NCBI GenBank assembly: GCA_029844215.1
Contig: CM056733.1
Span: 45,707,142-45,771,141 of the forward strand
DNA: 64,000 bases
Direction of reading: 5' to 3'
DNA from: Przewalskia tangutica
Lineage: Eukaryota; Streptophyta; Magnoliopsida; Solanales; Solanaceae
Shown: positions 1 to 10,805 of the stretch, piece after piece
Layout: each line of letters starts with the position of its first letter
How positions within the stretch are numbered: the first letter of the stretch is position 1
Position numbers and translations under genes: made by a program
Notes under the pieces: model-generated
What the model was told of the DNA's origin: nothing
The model's input: the letters and a program-made list of their open reading frames with translations, nothing else
Database searches by the model: none

Positions 1-1607
1 ATAAGTCTCTTGGTTAGTAAAAGAACAAAATGGTTTATAAGGGGTTATAACGGCTTTATGGGAAGTTAGTTATAACAGCCTTATGAAAAGATAAGAAGGT
101 CTTATTTTCAAAAAAGTATAAAGATAGTATAACGGCTTTATGGGAAGTTAGTTATATTGGCTTATGAAAGGTTAACAAGAAGAGATTTTCTCTAAGTAAG
201 ATAAGCAAGGACAAATGATTTGTTATGAAAGGCAAATTGATTTTAAGGCATCAATTGCCCAAGGGTTTTATGTATGAAAAAAAGTCACTTTTAAAAGAGT
301 TGAAGTATGTGGTACTTGGGTAAATTCCCGGTTTTCTTTTATTAAAGATATGATTAAGTGCCTTAGGTAAAGATTAATGAGAGGGTATATGGACAAAGCT
401 AATAAGAAGTTATAAGTTTTCTTAACTTAATTATGATTATGATATGATGACAGTTTGAGCTAGGGTAAGAGTATATCTGAGGGGCAAGCCCCAAGATCGT
501 TATACCACCTTCTTTAGGGTAAGAGTATGTCTGAGGGGCAATCCTCAAGATCGTCATACCACCTTCTCCAGTGTAAGAGTATATCTGAGGGGCAGGCCCA
601 AGATCGTTATACCGTCTGCACCAGTGTAAGAGTATATCTGAGGGGCAAGCCCCAAGATCGTTATACCATCTGCTCCAGTATAAGAGTATATCTGAGGAGT
701 ACAGCCCCAAGATCGTTATACCATCTGCTCCAGTGTAAGAGTATATCTGAGGGGTAAGTCCCCAAGATCGTTATACCATCTGTTTCGGGGTAAGAGTATA
801 TCTGAGGGGTAAGTCCCCAAGATCGTTATACCACCTGTTCCGTGGGCTTGCTACCCACGATGCGAGGAATACCTCATGCGAGTCCTTATGGGCTTATGCG
901 GGTGAAATAGTCCCATGCGGGCGGGTACAGCCTATGCGAGGAATACCTCATGCGGGTCCACGGGACCCATACGGGTGAAATAGTCCCAGGAGTAGGATTG
1001 CTTATTGATACTACGGGCGAGGGACCCTGTTTTGATCACGAGCCTCCTATTTTATGCAGTATTATATATATGTTTGTTACTCTCCTTGTTAGTAAGGCAC
1101 AGGAAAAGGTAAGTTGATTTTATCCCTGACCCCAGCTTATTTTCAGACATGATTTCATTACAGTATTTTCAGTTTCACATACTTGGTACATGTTATGCGA
1201 CCCCTCGGCCGCGTTCATCGCAGTCGAGATCGTAGCTTCTTTGGTCACTCTTGGGACCACTGTTCATTTCCTGGAAAGCTCCATCCCTTCGGAGGCTTTG
1301 TCTTTTTGTTATGATTCCCTGAAGATATAGACTTTTGCACATTCAGGGGGTATGACGGGGCCCTGTCCCGCCACAGGTGTTATTCCTAGAGGTCTGTAGT
1401 CACGTTTGTGGTTTGGGCTGTAAGAACCCGTTGTACTGTTTCACATTCGATTAAGTTATTTTATGAAAGGCGGCCTTGTCGGCTTGCTAGTGATGTGTAC
1501 CTTATACAGATTTTGTATTATGTATATTCCGCTGCTATTCTCTGATGTGTACCTGACAGGGTGCTCCGATAGGGCACCAGTCGCGGCCCCGGGGTTGGGT
1601 CGTGACA
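1..1607 (+). mobile_element. 3' part of an X-type (Tekay-like) LTR
   Basis: This is the downstream part of a long LTR whose start lies left of the window. It ends in GTCGTGACA at 1607 and closely parallels the end of the complete X LTR at 28550-29299: shared blocks include a 'gtgaaatagtccc' segment, 'gttagtaaggcacag' and 'ccgctgctattctctgatg'. No primer-binding site follows; the next bases are the end of an Athila-type LTR. It is therefore the right end of a solo LTR or of a 3' LTR inserted in the Athila 5' LTR. Its TSD cannot be checked because the left end is missing. The many small ORFs inside are not genes. Confidence 0.8.
463..845 (+). repeat. 54-bp tandem repeat, about 7 copies, inside the LTR
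   Basis: Units begin with 'taagagtatatctgagggg' at 466, 520, 574, 627, 681, 736 and 791, giving periods of 53-55 bp. Each contains 'caagatcgttatacca'. The array lies about 760-1140 bp before the LTR 3' end, the place where the other LTR families here carry unrelated tandem repeats. Because 54 is a multiple of three, spurious ORFs run through it on both strands. Confidence 0.93.
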
Positions 1608-1981
1608 GAAAGGTAGAAGGGTTCTATATTGGGGTGAGTGTTTATATTACCTTAACAGGAGTATAAAACGGCTTAGTTAACCTGCTATCTCAAAATAGAA
1701 GAAGAACCATAATTAATTGCATTAACAAGTAAGATGAGCGGATAGTTGAGGAGATTTGGAAGCCCTATTTCCACCATATCTGAAGTAAAACAAAGTAATT
1801 TAGTTATCATTCATAAGTACAGTTATAAACAATTCATCAATCATCGGTTACCAAATAGATACCATAGAATAGAGTTTGAGAATTGGACACTAATCCTTGA
1901 GGACGATAACTCGGTCTTCTAGACTATATTACTTGTCACGACACGTGCACTTGCGTTAGTGTGTGCATAAATCACGCATCA
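1608..1981 (+). mobile_element. 3' end of the Athila-lineage 5' LTR
   Basis: The stretch before the tRNA-Asp primer site has the usual look of an Athila LTR end: 'ccttgaggacgataactcgg', then 'cacgtgcacttgcgttagtg' and a CA terminus at 1980-1981. The upstream part is displaced by the X-type LTR ending at 1607. The start of the matching 3' LTR is at 26261, so the pair brackets about 24 kb that includes later insertions. Confidence 0.7.
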
Positions 1982-1988
1982 AGTTTTT

Positions 1989-2004
1989 TGGCGCCGTTGC
2001 CGGG
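1989..2004 (+). other. Primer-binding site, tRNA-Asp type
   Basis: TGGCGCCGTTGCCGGG is the complement of the 3' end of plant tRNA-Asp, the primer of Athila-lineage Ty3/gypsy elements. It starts 8 nt after the LTR terminus and fixes the + orientation of the host element. Confidence 0.9.
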
Positions 2005-2098
2005 AATTGGCGTAGTTCAATATCATTTTATCTATTCTTAATTTCTAATTTGGTTTTTATTTTTGTTTTATTTATTACTATATTTTTCTCTTTTATTC

Positions 2099-3151
2099 AT
2101 GAAACCAGTGCGTCGTGATCCGTTTGTTGATTTTGATCTGTTGCAGGCATCTAGTTTATGCGAAGGAGAAGATGAGCAAATACACTTGTCCCCTTCAACC
2201 CGGAGATTGAAAAGACCTGCAAACAGAACAGGAGAAACAAACGAGTTTTGGCCTTAATAGCAATGGGGGGCTTGTAGAACAACAATGAGATGAACGAGGG
2301 GTTAGGTGATCATCAACCTAACCAAAGGATGCCCCGGAGGTTACCAATGGATGTGAAAGAGAGGGTCCAGGTCCAGGTTGAGAGAAGCCTGGGAGATTAT
2401 GTGCTGCCAAGGGTAAATAGAGCACAAACTTGCATCAGGCTCCCAGTAATAGGAGCAAATAATTTCGAAATCAAGCCTGCGATCCTGAGTATGGTGCAGA
2501 ATACTGTTTAATTCGGAGGGTTGCCATCGGAAGATCCTCACATGCACATACGAACTTCTTGGAATTGTGTGCAACTTTCAAGTATAATGGTGTTACTGAC
2601 GACGCCATCCGATTGAGGCTCTTTCCCTTCTCACTCAGGGATATAGCGAAAGTTTGGTTGAATTCCTTGCCTACAGATTCGATATTCACATGGCAGGAGC
2701 TGGCACAAAAGTTTTTAGCAAAGTTCTTTCCACCGTCAAAAGCCGCTAAGCTGAGAGGGGAGTTGAACAATTTTTATCAAGTTGATGGAGAGTCACTCTA
2801 TGAGGCTTGGGAGAGATTTAAAGATTTACAAAGGAAGTGACCACATCTTAGCATTGAGTTGTGGAATTTGGTCCATATTTTCTACAATGGGCTAAGCGGG
2901 ACCACAAGAACTATCATTGACGCAGCCGCAGGTGGAACTTTTATGAGAAAGACAGAACACGAAGCCCATGATTTGTTAGAAGACATGACCACCAATAATC
3001 ATACAACAGAGGACAGAGGGGTGAGTGAAAGAAGAGCAATAGGAGTTCATGAGATTGATGCCATCATCAGCATTAAATGCACAAGTTGCTCTCTTGACCA
3101 AGCAACTGCAACAAAACATAGTGTCAGTGAATACAGTTCAAATGCCATTGA
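2099..3151 (+). pseudogene. gag: Athila-lineage gag, 5' part (broken)
   Basis: Gag is the structural protein that packages retrotransposon RNA. A short N-terminal piece starts at the ATG at 2099 and stops at 2257. From about 2290 to 2990 the translation matches the Athila capsid domain (retrotransposon gag family): NNFEIKPAILSMVQ, DDAIRLRLFPFSLRD, KVWLNSLPTDS, KFFPPSKAAKLR, GESLYEAWERFKDL, YNGLSGTTRTIIDAAAGG. One frameshift lies near 2511-2559 and an in-frame stop is at 2838-2840. The gene is then split at 3151 by solo LTR S and resumes with the zinc knuckle at 6570. It cannot give a full product. Family assignment is firm from these motifs. Confidence 0.88.
3147..3151. repeat. Left TSD (ATTGA) of solo LTR S
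   Basis: ATTGA directly precedes TGTCACGACC and is repeated exactly after the LTR at 6563-6567. A 5-bp duplication is typical of Ty3/gypsy integration. Confidence 0.92.
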
Positions 3152-3492
3152 TGTCACGACCCGATCTCGGGCCCGCGACTGGTGCCTTACCCCGGGCACC
3201 CTAGTGATAACAACATCAGAGAAAATCAGCGGAAATAAAGTTTAAACAGGAAACAAGAGACAACATAATAAACCAGGCTAACCAAAACGGTTACGCCGTG
3301 TATATACATAAAACACGAACGACGATTCATCCCATTTACAACTCGCCACAGCGATTACTACGGACCTCTAAGAATGTAACAACAACTATGACGGGACGGG
3401 GCCCGCCATACCACGAATGTAAGTACCTACAATGACGGGGACTATACGAATAAGCCTCCTGAGAAAGCGGGCTTCCCAAAACGCCGAGTTGT

Positions 3493-3510
3493 GATCCTAT
3501 GGCGAGGATC
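3493..3510 (-). other. Conserved stem-loop A in LTR S
   Basis: GATCCT and AGGATC (6-bp stem) enclose a 6-nt loop. The same stem with a different loop recurs near the 3' end of every LTR family here (10261-10278, 28932-28950 and others), suggesting a structural RNA element of the leader. Confidence 0.5.
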
Positions 3511-3767
3511 GACGACCGATGTACCTCTACTGCGGCATGAACGCGGCCCCGAAGGAGTCGATACAGTACCAAGTATGCGGCGAAAAATCAGTAAATGAAA
3601 TCATGGCGATCTATATAAAACAAGAGACATGTATGATAACAAACTACGTTTACAACATAAAAGTAGTCATGTCAAGTCGTGACTTACGCCTCAAAGTCAT
3701 CCTCATGCCCGTGGAACTCCTTCGCCATTCTTGGCGATCTAGGTATAAATCGTATGATACGTATAAC

Positions 3768-4189
3768 ATGTCTCGGCCCATCCCATGGGACACGGGGTGG
3801 AATCGTGTGGTATACATGTCCCGGCCCATCCCGTGGGACTCGGTAGAGAATCGTATGGAATACATGTCCCGGCCCATCCCGTGGGACTCGGTAGAGAATC
3901 GTATGGAATACATGTCCCGGCCCATCCCATGGGACTCGGTAGAGAATCGTATGGAATACATGTCCCGGCCCATCCCGTGGGACTCGGTAGAGAATCGTAT
4001 GGAATCGTGTCGGCCCATCCGTGGGACTCGGTGAGAATCGTATGGAATACGTGTCGACCCATCCCATGGGACTCGGTAGAGAATCGTATGGAATACATGT
4101 CCCGGCCCATCCCGTGGGACTCGGTAGAGAATCGTATGGAATACATGTCCCGGCCCATCCCGTGGGACTCGGTAAAGAATCGTCCATAA
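3768..4189 (-). repeat. 48-bp tandem repeat, 9 copies, in LTR S
   Basis: Unit starts ('catgtcccggcccatcc') fall at 3768, 3815, 3863, 3911, 3959, 4006, 4050, 4096 and 4144, almost all 48 bp apart. The period is 16 codons, so long repetitive ORFs appear in several frames on both strands; they have no other sign of coding and are not annotated. The array is about 615-1040 bp from the LTR 3' end. Confidence 0.95.
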
Positions 4190-6222
4190 CATTTAAACCC
4201 TCTTTTAAGACAGATGAAGGCAATACCATGTCTTCATTTTAAACCAACACTTTTTCCCCTTTTAAAGTCAAGTAACAACATTCTTTTCCAAAAGTTCAAG
4301 TGCCTAATTTCAAATACTCAAGTCTCTTATTTTCGAAAGATTTCATAGTTCATAGTCTTAATCAAATAACGTAATCTCTTTTTAAAACCATTGAGTAACA
4401 TATGCCTTATGTGTGAGTAGTTATTCTTGTTTATAACAATCTTATTAAAGCAACCATGATCTAGAAAATGTAATACATTTTTGTCTTATCTTAGCTTCTA
4501 TGCAGATGGAGGTTTGTACTGGTTTTAATATAGTTAATTAGTCAATACATTTTCTTTTATTAACGCTGCAGTGGTTTGTTCGATACTTATTCTCATTTCC
4601 GAATTCAGTAAAACATTATTCTTTAAAAACCAAGTACTCATTACTCACGAATGAGGTTTCACACTTTTTAACAAAAATCATATCAAGCCAATTAAGTCAA
4701 GTCTCTTATCTTTCAAGATTAAGTCTCTTAACTTCTAAAATCAATAAACCATTCTTTTACCTACATAAAGTCGTTATAACTAACTTCCCATAAAGCTATT
4801 ATAACACTTTATGTTTTAAACCAACCAAAACTCATTTAGCACATGTACGTCTACCGTACTACATAGTTTACAAAACATCATGCTAGAAAGGATAGGAAGA
4901 GGTTCACATACCTCTCGACGATTATCGACAAATAGCAAAACGCTCCAAGTACTTCAACCCGTCGGCTACTCCTTAAGCCAAGTAGATCACGCCACACGTA
5001 GTACTTCACTCCTAAAATGGTCATAGTACTTCTATCAAACCTTACTTACCATTGAAGACTTATACCAATAAAAAGCCCTCTAATTCTACGGAAAATTCGG
5101 CAGCACTTCCCCCGTTTTTACATCCTTTTCCATCTTTCTCCCAGGCCCGAATAACCGTAATTTATATGCCATAAGTAAGGTGTAATAATTAAACAACATA
5201 AAGAAGGATCACACGCCCAAGCGGGCGATTTAAAAATCTTCCCCTTAACGATACAATACAATAATTAAAAAGGGGATCACACGCCCAAACGGAACGCGAT
5301 TGAACAATCTTCCCCTTAACAGAAATGTAAATACAGTCCAAAGTAAATACAGTCCAAAGTAAATACAGTCTTTAAGTTGGGGTCCTTGGCCAACTTTGTC
5401 CATTTTACTTATCCAATTACTTCATTAGTCAACCAACTTATATTTCATTCTTAATATAAGTTATAGTTACTTGTTAAATACTTCTTCACAAGTAAGATAC
5501 GGTGGATACGTTTTTACCATTTTGTGGCTTTCTTGCCAATTTCCATTTTAGCAACTTAACAAGATCCAAGTCCTTCCAAACTTTAGTCCATATATTATAT
5601 AATCCATAATATACTTATAATATATGTATAATAACCAATTCACAAAGAGGTTAAGGTTCACTACCTCAAATAGCCCAAAAAAATATCCAAGTTCTTAAAG
5701 TCGCTCCAAGCAAGTATTAGCTCCAAATCTTTACGTTTCAATCCGCTACAAGCAACCCATAGAAGCTCCTAACCAACTTCTCTTCAAGATTCAACTCCAA
5801 AAAGTGAAGAACACTTAGGGTTTCCAACTAGCAACTTTCGGCCAAGGCATGAAAAATAGGCTAGGGGTGTGAAATCTTTTCCAACTCTTGGTACACAATC
5901 TTCCTAACACCTTAGGGAAGAACACTTAAGAGTTTAAGAATTGTTGGACAAATTTAGGTCAAGGTGAGGGCTCAAAACGAGGCAACAATGAAGGGAGAGG
6001 GAGGGTTTTCAAGTCTTGAAATGGTTAAGTGTGGAAGATTTCATCAACTAAGGGTGCATATATAGGACAACGAGGGCTAGGATGAAGGCAAGTGTGTGGT
6101 TGAGATTGGGGACAAGTGTGTGTGGGTCCCACAAGCCACTTGTCCATACTAAAATATCTTGCAAGACAAGGCCACTTGTCTTGCCACTTGTCAAGTAATT
6201 TCGGCCAAGAGCCACCTAGGGG

Positions 6223-6238
6223 GGTGACACGTGTCGCC
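6223..6238. promoter_or_regulatory. G-box palindrome in the U3 of S
   Basis: GGTGACACGTGTCGCC is one base away from a perfect 16-bp palindrome centred on the G-box core CACGTG, which plant bZIP and bHLH factors bind. The same site recurs in array 1 LTRs and, perfect, in X at 26482-26497, always upstream of the TATA box. Confidence 0.55.
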
Positions 6239-6304
6239 CTCCTATTCGTCCAAAATATTTCATCTTTCGAAAATATCCATAATGGCCAAAATCTCGAAAA
6301 CAAA

Positions 6305-6348
6305 GTGGGCCCCACAAAACCGTAAATTTCTCCCGTGGGCCCCACGTG
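6305..6348. promoter_or_regulatory. Paired TCP-type sites plus G-box in the U3 of S
   Basis: GTGGGCCCCAC occurs twice, at 6305-6315 and 6335-6345, exactly 30 bp apart. Both match GTGGGNCCCAC, the class I TCP transcription factor consensus. The second overlaps CACGTG at 6343-6348. The module lies about 215-260 bp from the LTR start, in the expected promoter region. Function is inferred from the motifs only. Confidence 0.5.
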
Positions 6349-6562
6349 ACCAATTCCAGAAATAAAATTCCATAATTCTCAAATATTCCAAGAAGTCCGA
6401 ATACCAAATCTGGGAATCTAATTCCCATTAACGAACCTTTTTCCTTCACGAAATCCGGAAACTTTTCCGTCGAAAAGTCACATCTTCTTCCTTTCCAATT
6501 TTAATGTCGTATTCTCGTACGTACGTCCTCGCATACATACCCTGGAACTACGGGGTATAACA

Positions 6563-6567
6563 ATTGA
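6563..6567. repeat. Right TSD (ATTGA) of solo LTR S
   Basis: Exact copy of 3147-3151, directly after the LTR terminus CA. Confidence 0.92.
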
Positions 6568-7060
6568 GTTGTGAGATGTGTGGAGGTCCACACACCTTTG
6601 ATAGGTGCCCATCAGCAGATCCCAACAACATCTCGATCGAGCAAGCAGAATGCCAAGCAGTAGGGAATTATCAAAGGCCCCAGAACAACCCCTATTCAAA
6701 TACCTACAATCCAGGGTGGATGAATCACCCTAACTTTTCATGGAGGGGTGATCAAGGCAAGAAACCAATTTGAGGCCAATACCAAAATCGGCAACCATTC
6801 ACGGGCCTCATCTTCACAACAATTTAATGCACCGTCAACAAGAAGCGGATGAGTTGAGAGCGACCTGTTGACACTCACCAACTCACAAAACCGATTCATG
6901 GCGAGGGCAGATCCTCTATCGAGAATTTGGAGACACGCAGTGGGACAACTAGCGAAGATGGCAAACAACGTGCCACATGGCACTTTGCCTAGTGTCTGAG
7001 AGATGAACCACAGAAACGATTGCAGCCGGTGCGGTGAGGAATGGAAAATAGTTAGAGCGA
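6568..7060 (+). pseudogene. gag: Athila-lineage gag, zinc-knuckle part (broken)
   Basis: This continues the gag split by LTR S. The zinc knuckle is CEMCGGPHTFDRC at 6570-6608 (C-x2-C-x3-H-x4-C), the spacing seen in Athila nucleocapsid. It is followed by the usual N/Y/P-rich tail (PYSNTYNPGWMNHPNFSW), with a stop at 6771-6773. Traces of the linker toward the protease continue to about 7060 in shifting frames. It would bind retroelement RNA as the C-terminal part of gag; here it is a remnant. Confidence 0.82.
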
Positions 7061-7073
7061 CTTACACTGCTTT

Positions 7074-8027
7074 GTGGTTGAACAGAGAGTAGATGCAGAG
7101 AGAGAGAGGATCACTGAAGTCCTCCCTATGTTAGAGAAAGTTCCAACAGTCCCAGTGAGGGAATACACTAAGAGGATTCCTTACCCACAGAGGTTGCAAA
7201 GGAAAGTGGTTGACAAGCAATTCTCCAAGTTCTTGGAGGTATTCAGAAAGCTACACATTAACATTCCGTTCATTAAGGCATTGGAGAAAATGCCTACTTA
7301 TTTTAAATTCATGAAGGAAATTCTTGGGAAGAAGAAGAAGTTGGCGGAGTATGAGACGGTGGCACTGACAGAGGAATGTAGTGCCATTCAGCAGAAGAAA
7401 TTGCCCCCCAAACTCAAGGATCCAGAGAGCTTCACATTGCCTTGCACAGTTGGCAAGGTGACATGTAATAGGGCCCTTTGTGATTTGGGGCTAGCATAAA
7501 TCTTATCCCTTGTCTGTTTTTAAGAGGTTAGGGTTAGGTGAGGCCAAACCAACCACTGTGAGCTTGCAGTTAGCAGATAGGACAGTGGTGCATCCCAGGG
7601 GAACGATTGAAGATGTCTTAGTTAAGGTGGGAAAATTCTTCTTTCCTGCGGACTTCCTCATCCTTGATATGGAGGAAGATGATGAGATCCCCATCATATT
7701 GGGAAGACCATTCTTGGCAACCGGGAGAGCCCTGATTGATGTGGAGAAGGGTGAGCTGACACTTAGAGTGGAGAATGAAGAGATGGTGTTCAAGGTGTTC
7801 AAACACATCATTGAACCCCCAGTCATGAGCAAGTGTTTTGCAGTTAGCACTGTCAGCACATCGGTTGAGCCAGCACAAGCCAAAGCAAGGGAAATAAGTC
7901 CACCAAAACAGGTAAGCAATGCTAAACCTCCGCTTGAAAAAAAAGAGAAAAAGAAAAACAGAAGGAGGAAGCGAAAAATGTTGATGAAATGGATAGGCTG
8001 TGGGGTTAATCTACCCCATGCCTCTTG
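7074..8027 (+). pseudogene. Athila-lineage aspartic protease region (frameshifted)
   Basis: The protease matures Gag-Pol in the particle. The first frame (7074-7499) holds the linker typical of Athila (VPVREYTKRIPYPQRLQRK, FKFMKEILGKKKK, LPPKLKDPESFTLPC) and reaches the active-site region at CDLGLA. The usual Athila active-site segment reads Asp-Leu-Gly-Ala-Ser, and loss of one base in a G run accounts for the break. The second frame (7510-8027) carries LQLADRTVVHPRGTIEDVLVKV and the family flap/C-terminal signature IPIILGRPFLATGRALIDV. It ends in a Lys/Arg-rich tail. No reverse transcriptase, RNase H or integrase follows within the element. Confidence 0.85.
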
Positions 8028-8867
8028 AGTAAAGAACTTGCGTCCGGCTAAAAGACGTTAAAGACAGCGCTACTTGGGAGGCAACCCAAGGTTATTTTAT
8101 TTTATTTAATTTAATGCAATTTAGTTTTTACTTAGAACAGTCTCACGGATGGTATTGTTTGCATGTTGTGATGAGTGCTGAGGCCAAAAATTTGGAGAAT
8201 CGAAAAATCAAAAGAAAAGAAAAATCGGCTCAGCCACGCCAAAAATCGTAAGAGCTCGAAGTTTGGCGCCATGGCTAAATCAGAGCGCCACGACTGGAAG
8301 TTTAGAGTCGCGAAGTTTGAGCGCGCCATGCGACGAAGAATCTGAATTTTAAAGGAGCCCTAATCCGATTTTCCTCTCTCCAAATCAAAAACCCAAAACT
8401 TTCCTCTCTCCAAAACCCACGAAATTAACCCTTTTTCCTAAAAATATTCCACAAAATAAACTCAATCACAACCAAAGTACTTAAAGTACTTACACCCTTA
8501 ACCATATTAAACAACAACCCTCATTCCATTACCTCAATACATCATTAGGAACAAGAAAATATTGAAGAACACCGTCCAAGGTAACTTTTATCACTTTTCT
8601 TGAAATCTTCAATACAATCAGGGGAGGTAATAGGTTTGGGGAGGTGCTTTATTGGTGGATGGTGTGTGGTGTGTTGAATTTGGGTGTGAGAAATTTCGCG
8701 GAAGATTATACGAAGTGAGCGTGGGGTGTTGTACCGGTGCCTTGAGTGAAGTTTGGGGGTTGAAGAGTGTTGTAGCTTGCTGATTACACTGTGTGTTGAG
8801 TGGTTTGATTGATAGTTGCTGGGTAATATCACTGAAACAAAGGAAGCGCTGCCGAATTTATCTAACG
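8028..8867 (+). other. Athila intergenic region between protease and second ORF
   Basis: About 840 bp without a credible gene. An imperfect gene-end block includes a 6-bp stem (CTTGGG 8073-8078, CCCAAG 8085-8090), often seen downstream of Athila coding regions. It is followed by AT-rich sequence, a G/C-rich 'ggcgccatgg' stretch near 8260-8340, then a pyrimidine-rich 'cctctctccaaa' block at 8371-8420 resembling a plant 5' leader. No RT-RNase H-integrase remnants are visible, so the polymerase part is deleted or was never present. Confidence 0.6.
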
Positions 8868-9914
8868 ATGTCTGCCAAGAAGAGGAGAGCTTCCACATCC
8901 ACCTCCGTCCCTCAATATGATACTACTAGGTTTGTCAGTCAAAAAGCTGAAGATAGATATCACAAACTTAGTACTAGACCCTTGATCCCTGAGAGAGGAA
9001 TGGAGTACCAAAGGGAGTCATTTGAGGAGGGAGATGCCTATGAGCCTATTCGGGCGATGATAGAGGTTATGGGGTGGAAGAGATTTGTTAACCCAGAAAG
9101 AATAGCACCGCAGAACACTGTAATGATGAAATATTTTATGCTAACTTTCCAGAGAGGGTAAATGGTAGATGCTTTGTGAGAGGACAATATGTGCCTGTGA
9201 CGGCCGAAGTGGTGAATGTGCTATTAAGAACAACCGATGTTGAAGAAAGAGGTGACGATCAGAGCTATTTTAGAACTTGGTCTAGAGACACCAACAACAT
9301 CGACTGGGATGTCGTCGCAAGCACATTATGCTACCCTGGGGCTGAGTATGATATTGCAAGAAATGGATCAAGAGGATTGAGCAGATGTCAGTTCAACAAA
9401 ACAGTCAAGGGTTGGTTATATTTCATCAGTGCCCGCTTAATTCCATCAATGCACTTCACCAGAGTGCCAGCAGATAGAATAAAAATGATATATGGAATCA
9501 TGTTATGGAAGACGATTGACGTTGGGAATGAAATATTGCAAAACATTGGAGAAACCAGTAGGTTGGTAACGACAGGTGGGTTGGTACATGGATCACTCAT
9601 TAGCATCTTATGCTCCAGACATGGAGTCCCAACCCTACCCACTGATACATATGAGAAGGGCCAACCTCCTGTGTCATATGGGATAGTGCATTCCTTCGCA
9701 CCCAATCCTCCAAAGGCGGCACAAAGGAGATCAAAGGCAGCAGCAGCAGAGGCTGCCATGGATGAAGATGAGCCTGAGACAGAGGCTCAGCATGAGGTAG
9801 GAAGCGATCGTGACAACCCTGCATTAGAACCTCCGATTGCCTATAATGGAGCGATTGCTCGTGAACGAGGAGGAGGATGATGCGAGCTTTGACATAATGA
9901 TACAAGGTCAGCGA
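8868..9914 (+). pseudogene. Second ORF of the Athila host: 'putative plant transposon protein'-like, N-terminal part
   Basis: The ATG at 8868 (MSAKKRRAS) is chosen because related plant proteins start with Lys/Arg-rich residues just before the RFV...ER motif. About 350 residues can be followed: TTRFVSQKAEDRYHKL, MEYQRESFEEGDAYEP, then, after a frameshift near 9130, FVRGQYVPVTAEVVNVLL, GWLYFISARLIPSMHFTRVP and VTTGGLVHGSLI. This resembles the plant-specific family named 'putative plant transposon protein' (Pfam Transposase_32), of unknown function. An acidic tail (MDEDEPETEAQ) follows. Array 1 cuts the ORF at 9914; the last 41 codons are at 24957-25082. Its position after gag-protease matches the env-like ORF of Athila, but I see no clear signal peptide or membrane segment. 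Family call is from memory of the fold pattern and needs a profile search. Confidence 0.62.
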
Positions 9915-10260
9915 TTAACGACCCGTCCGGGGCGTTCATCGTGCCTTATCCGGCACCCTAGTGACACAACATCGAGAAAACCAGGAAAATAAAACTTTAA
10001 ACAAGAAACAAGATATATGATCATAAAAGCAGGCCAACCCAGCGGTTACCTTCCAATAACATATATAATTACAACTCTTTCAAAACGAGCAGTTTAATCC
10101 TTTTTACAAACCACGCCCAACAGTACTACGGACCTCTAAGATTTACAACAACTATGACGGGACGGGGCCGCCATACCACGAATGTACAAGAACCTACAAC
10201 TCGGGAACACATACAAAAGATAAGCCTCGGAGAAAGCGGAGCTTCCCAACGCTGAACCGA

Positions 10261-10278
10261 GATCCTAAGGCGAGGATC
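10261..10278 (-). other. Conserved stem-loop A in LTR-a
   Basis: GATCCT and AGGATC enclose the 6-nt loop AAGGCG. Same stem as in S and X at an equivalent distance from the LTR 3' end. Confidence 0.5.
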
Positions 10279-10519
10279 CACGGCCGATGTACCTCACTGC
10301 GGCATGAACGCGGCCCCGAAGAGTCGATCTAACAGTACCAAGTATGTGAAAATAAAATCGTAATGAAATCATACTAGTCTATATAAAGCGGGAGACATGT
10401 ATGATAACCAAACTACGATTCCTGACATATAAGCGATCATGTCGATCGAGGACTCACGCCTCAAGTCATCACTCAAATATAACTATGGGTCTCACGCCCA
10501 ACATCAATCATGTTCGCAT

Positions 10520-10805
10520 CGGCCGCATGCCGGAGTCTGCATCGGTGTAGACATGTCCATGATGCAACAATAATACCAATGCCCGGCCACGCGTACCGGA
10601 ATTCTACCTCGGTGTGAACGCGTCCGTGTGACATCAACAATAATATCTTGAGTGATCAACCACGCGCATGGCCACGTACCCGAATTCTACCTCGGTGTAG
10701 ACATGTCCATGTAACCACAATAATAATATATCGGGTAATCAACCCGGCGCGTGGCTGCATGCCCCGAATCTGCGTCGGTGTAGACATGTCCATGTGACAT
10801 AAACA
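10520..10805 (-). repeat. Imperfect 67-83 bp tandem repeat, 4 copies, in LTR-a
   Basis: The anchor 'cggtgtagacatgtccatg' recurs at about 10544, 10611 (mutated), 10694 and 10777, with 'acaataata' spacers and 'gaattctacctcgg' leaders. Equivalent arrays are at 16283-16570 (LTR-b) and 22030-22325 (LTR-c). The unit is unrelated to the 48-bp unit of S although the LTRs are otherwise similar. Confidence 0.85.

Larger units (their letters stand above)
3152..6562 (-). mobile_element. Solo LTR S of a Tekay/TR-GAG-like family
   Basis: A complete 3411-bp LTR in minus orientation: it starts TGTCACGACC on + and ends ...GGGGTATAACA, i.e. TGTTATACCCC...GGTCGTGACA when read forward. The ATTGA duplication flanks it and no internal region is present, so it is the product of LTR-LTR recombination. 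It interrupts Athila gag. It shares termini, U3 blocks ('cacctagg...gtgacacgtgtc', 'gtgggccccac') and leader blocks with the array 1 LTRs. A 9-copy tandem repeat sits near its 3' end. A TATA-like TATATA at 6058-6063 (minus) is about 500 bp from the LTR start. Confidence 0.92.

Noticed and set aside
463..845. Regular repeat array that might suggest a CRISPR or satellite locus
   Set aside because: Units are direct tandem copies without unique spacers, inside a plant LTR; it is a local minisatellite, not a CRISPR array or a large satellite block.
3519..4242. Long overlapping ORFs (up to 181 codons) on both strands with a 16-residue repeated motif
   Set aside because: They arise because the 48-bp tandem repeat of LTR S is a multiple of three, keeping several frames open. 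They have no start context, no family match and lie inside an LTR.
8028..8867. Hidden reverse transcriptase or integrase remnants between protease and the second ORF of the Athila host
   Set aside because: I looked for the catalytic Asp pair, the RNase H GKANVVADALS-type motif and integrase signatures in all frames and found none; the gap is too short.
9905..9914. An exact 5-bp TSD for array 1
   Set aside because: The left flank (AGCGA) and right flank (AACAG) do not match, and the left LTR terminus is damaged. I kept the insertion but not the TSD.
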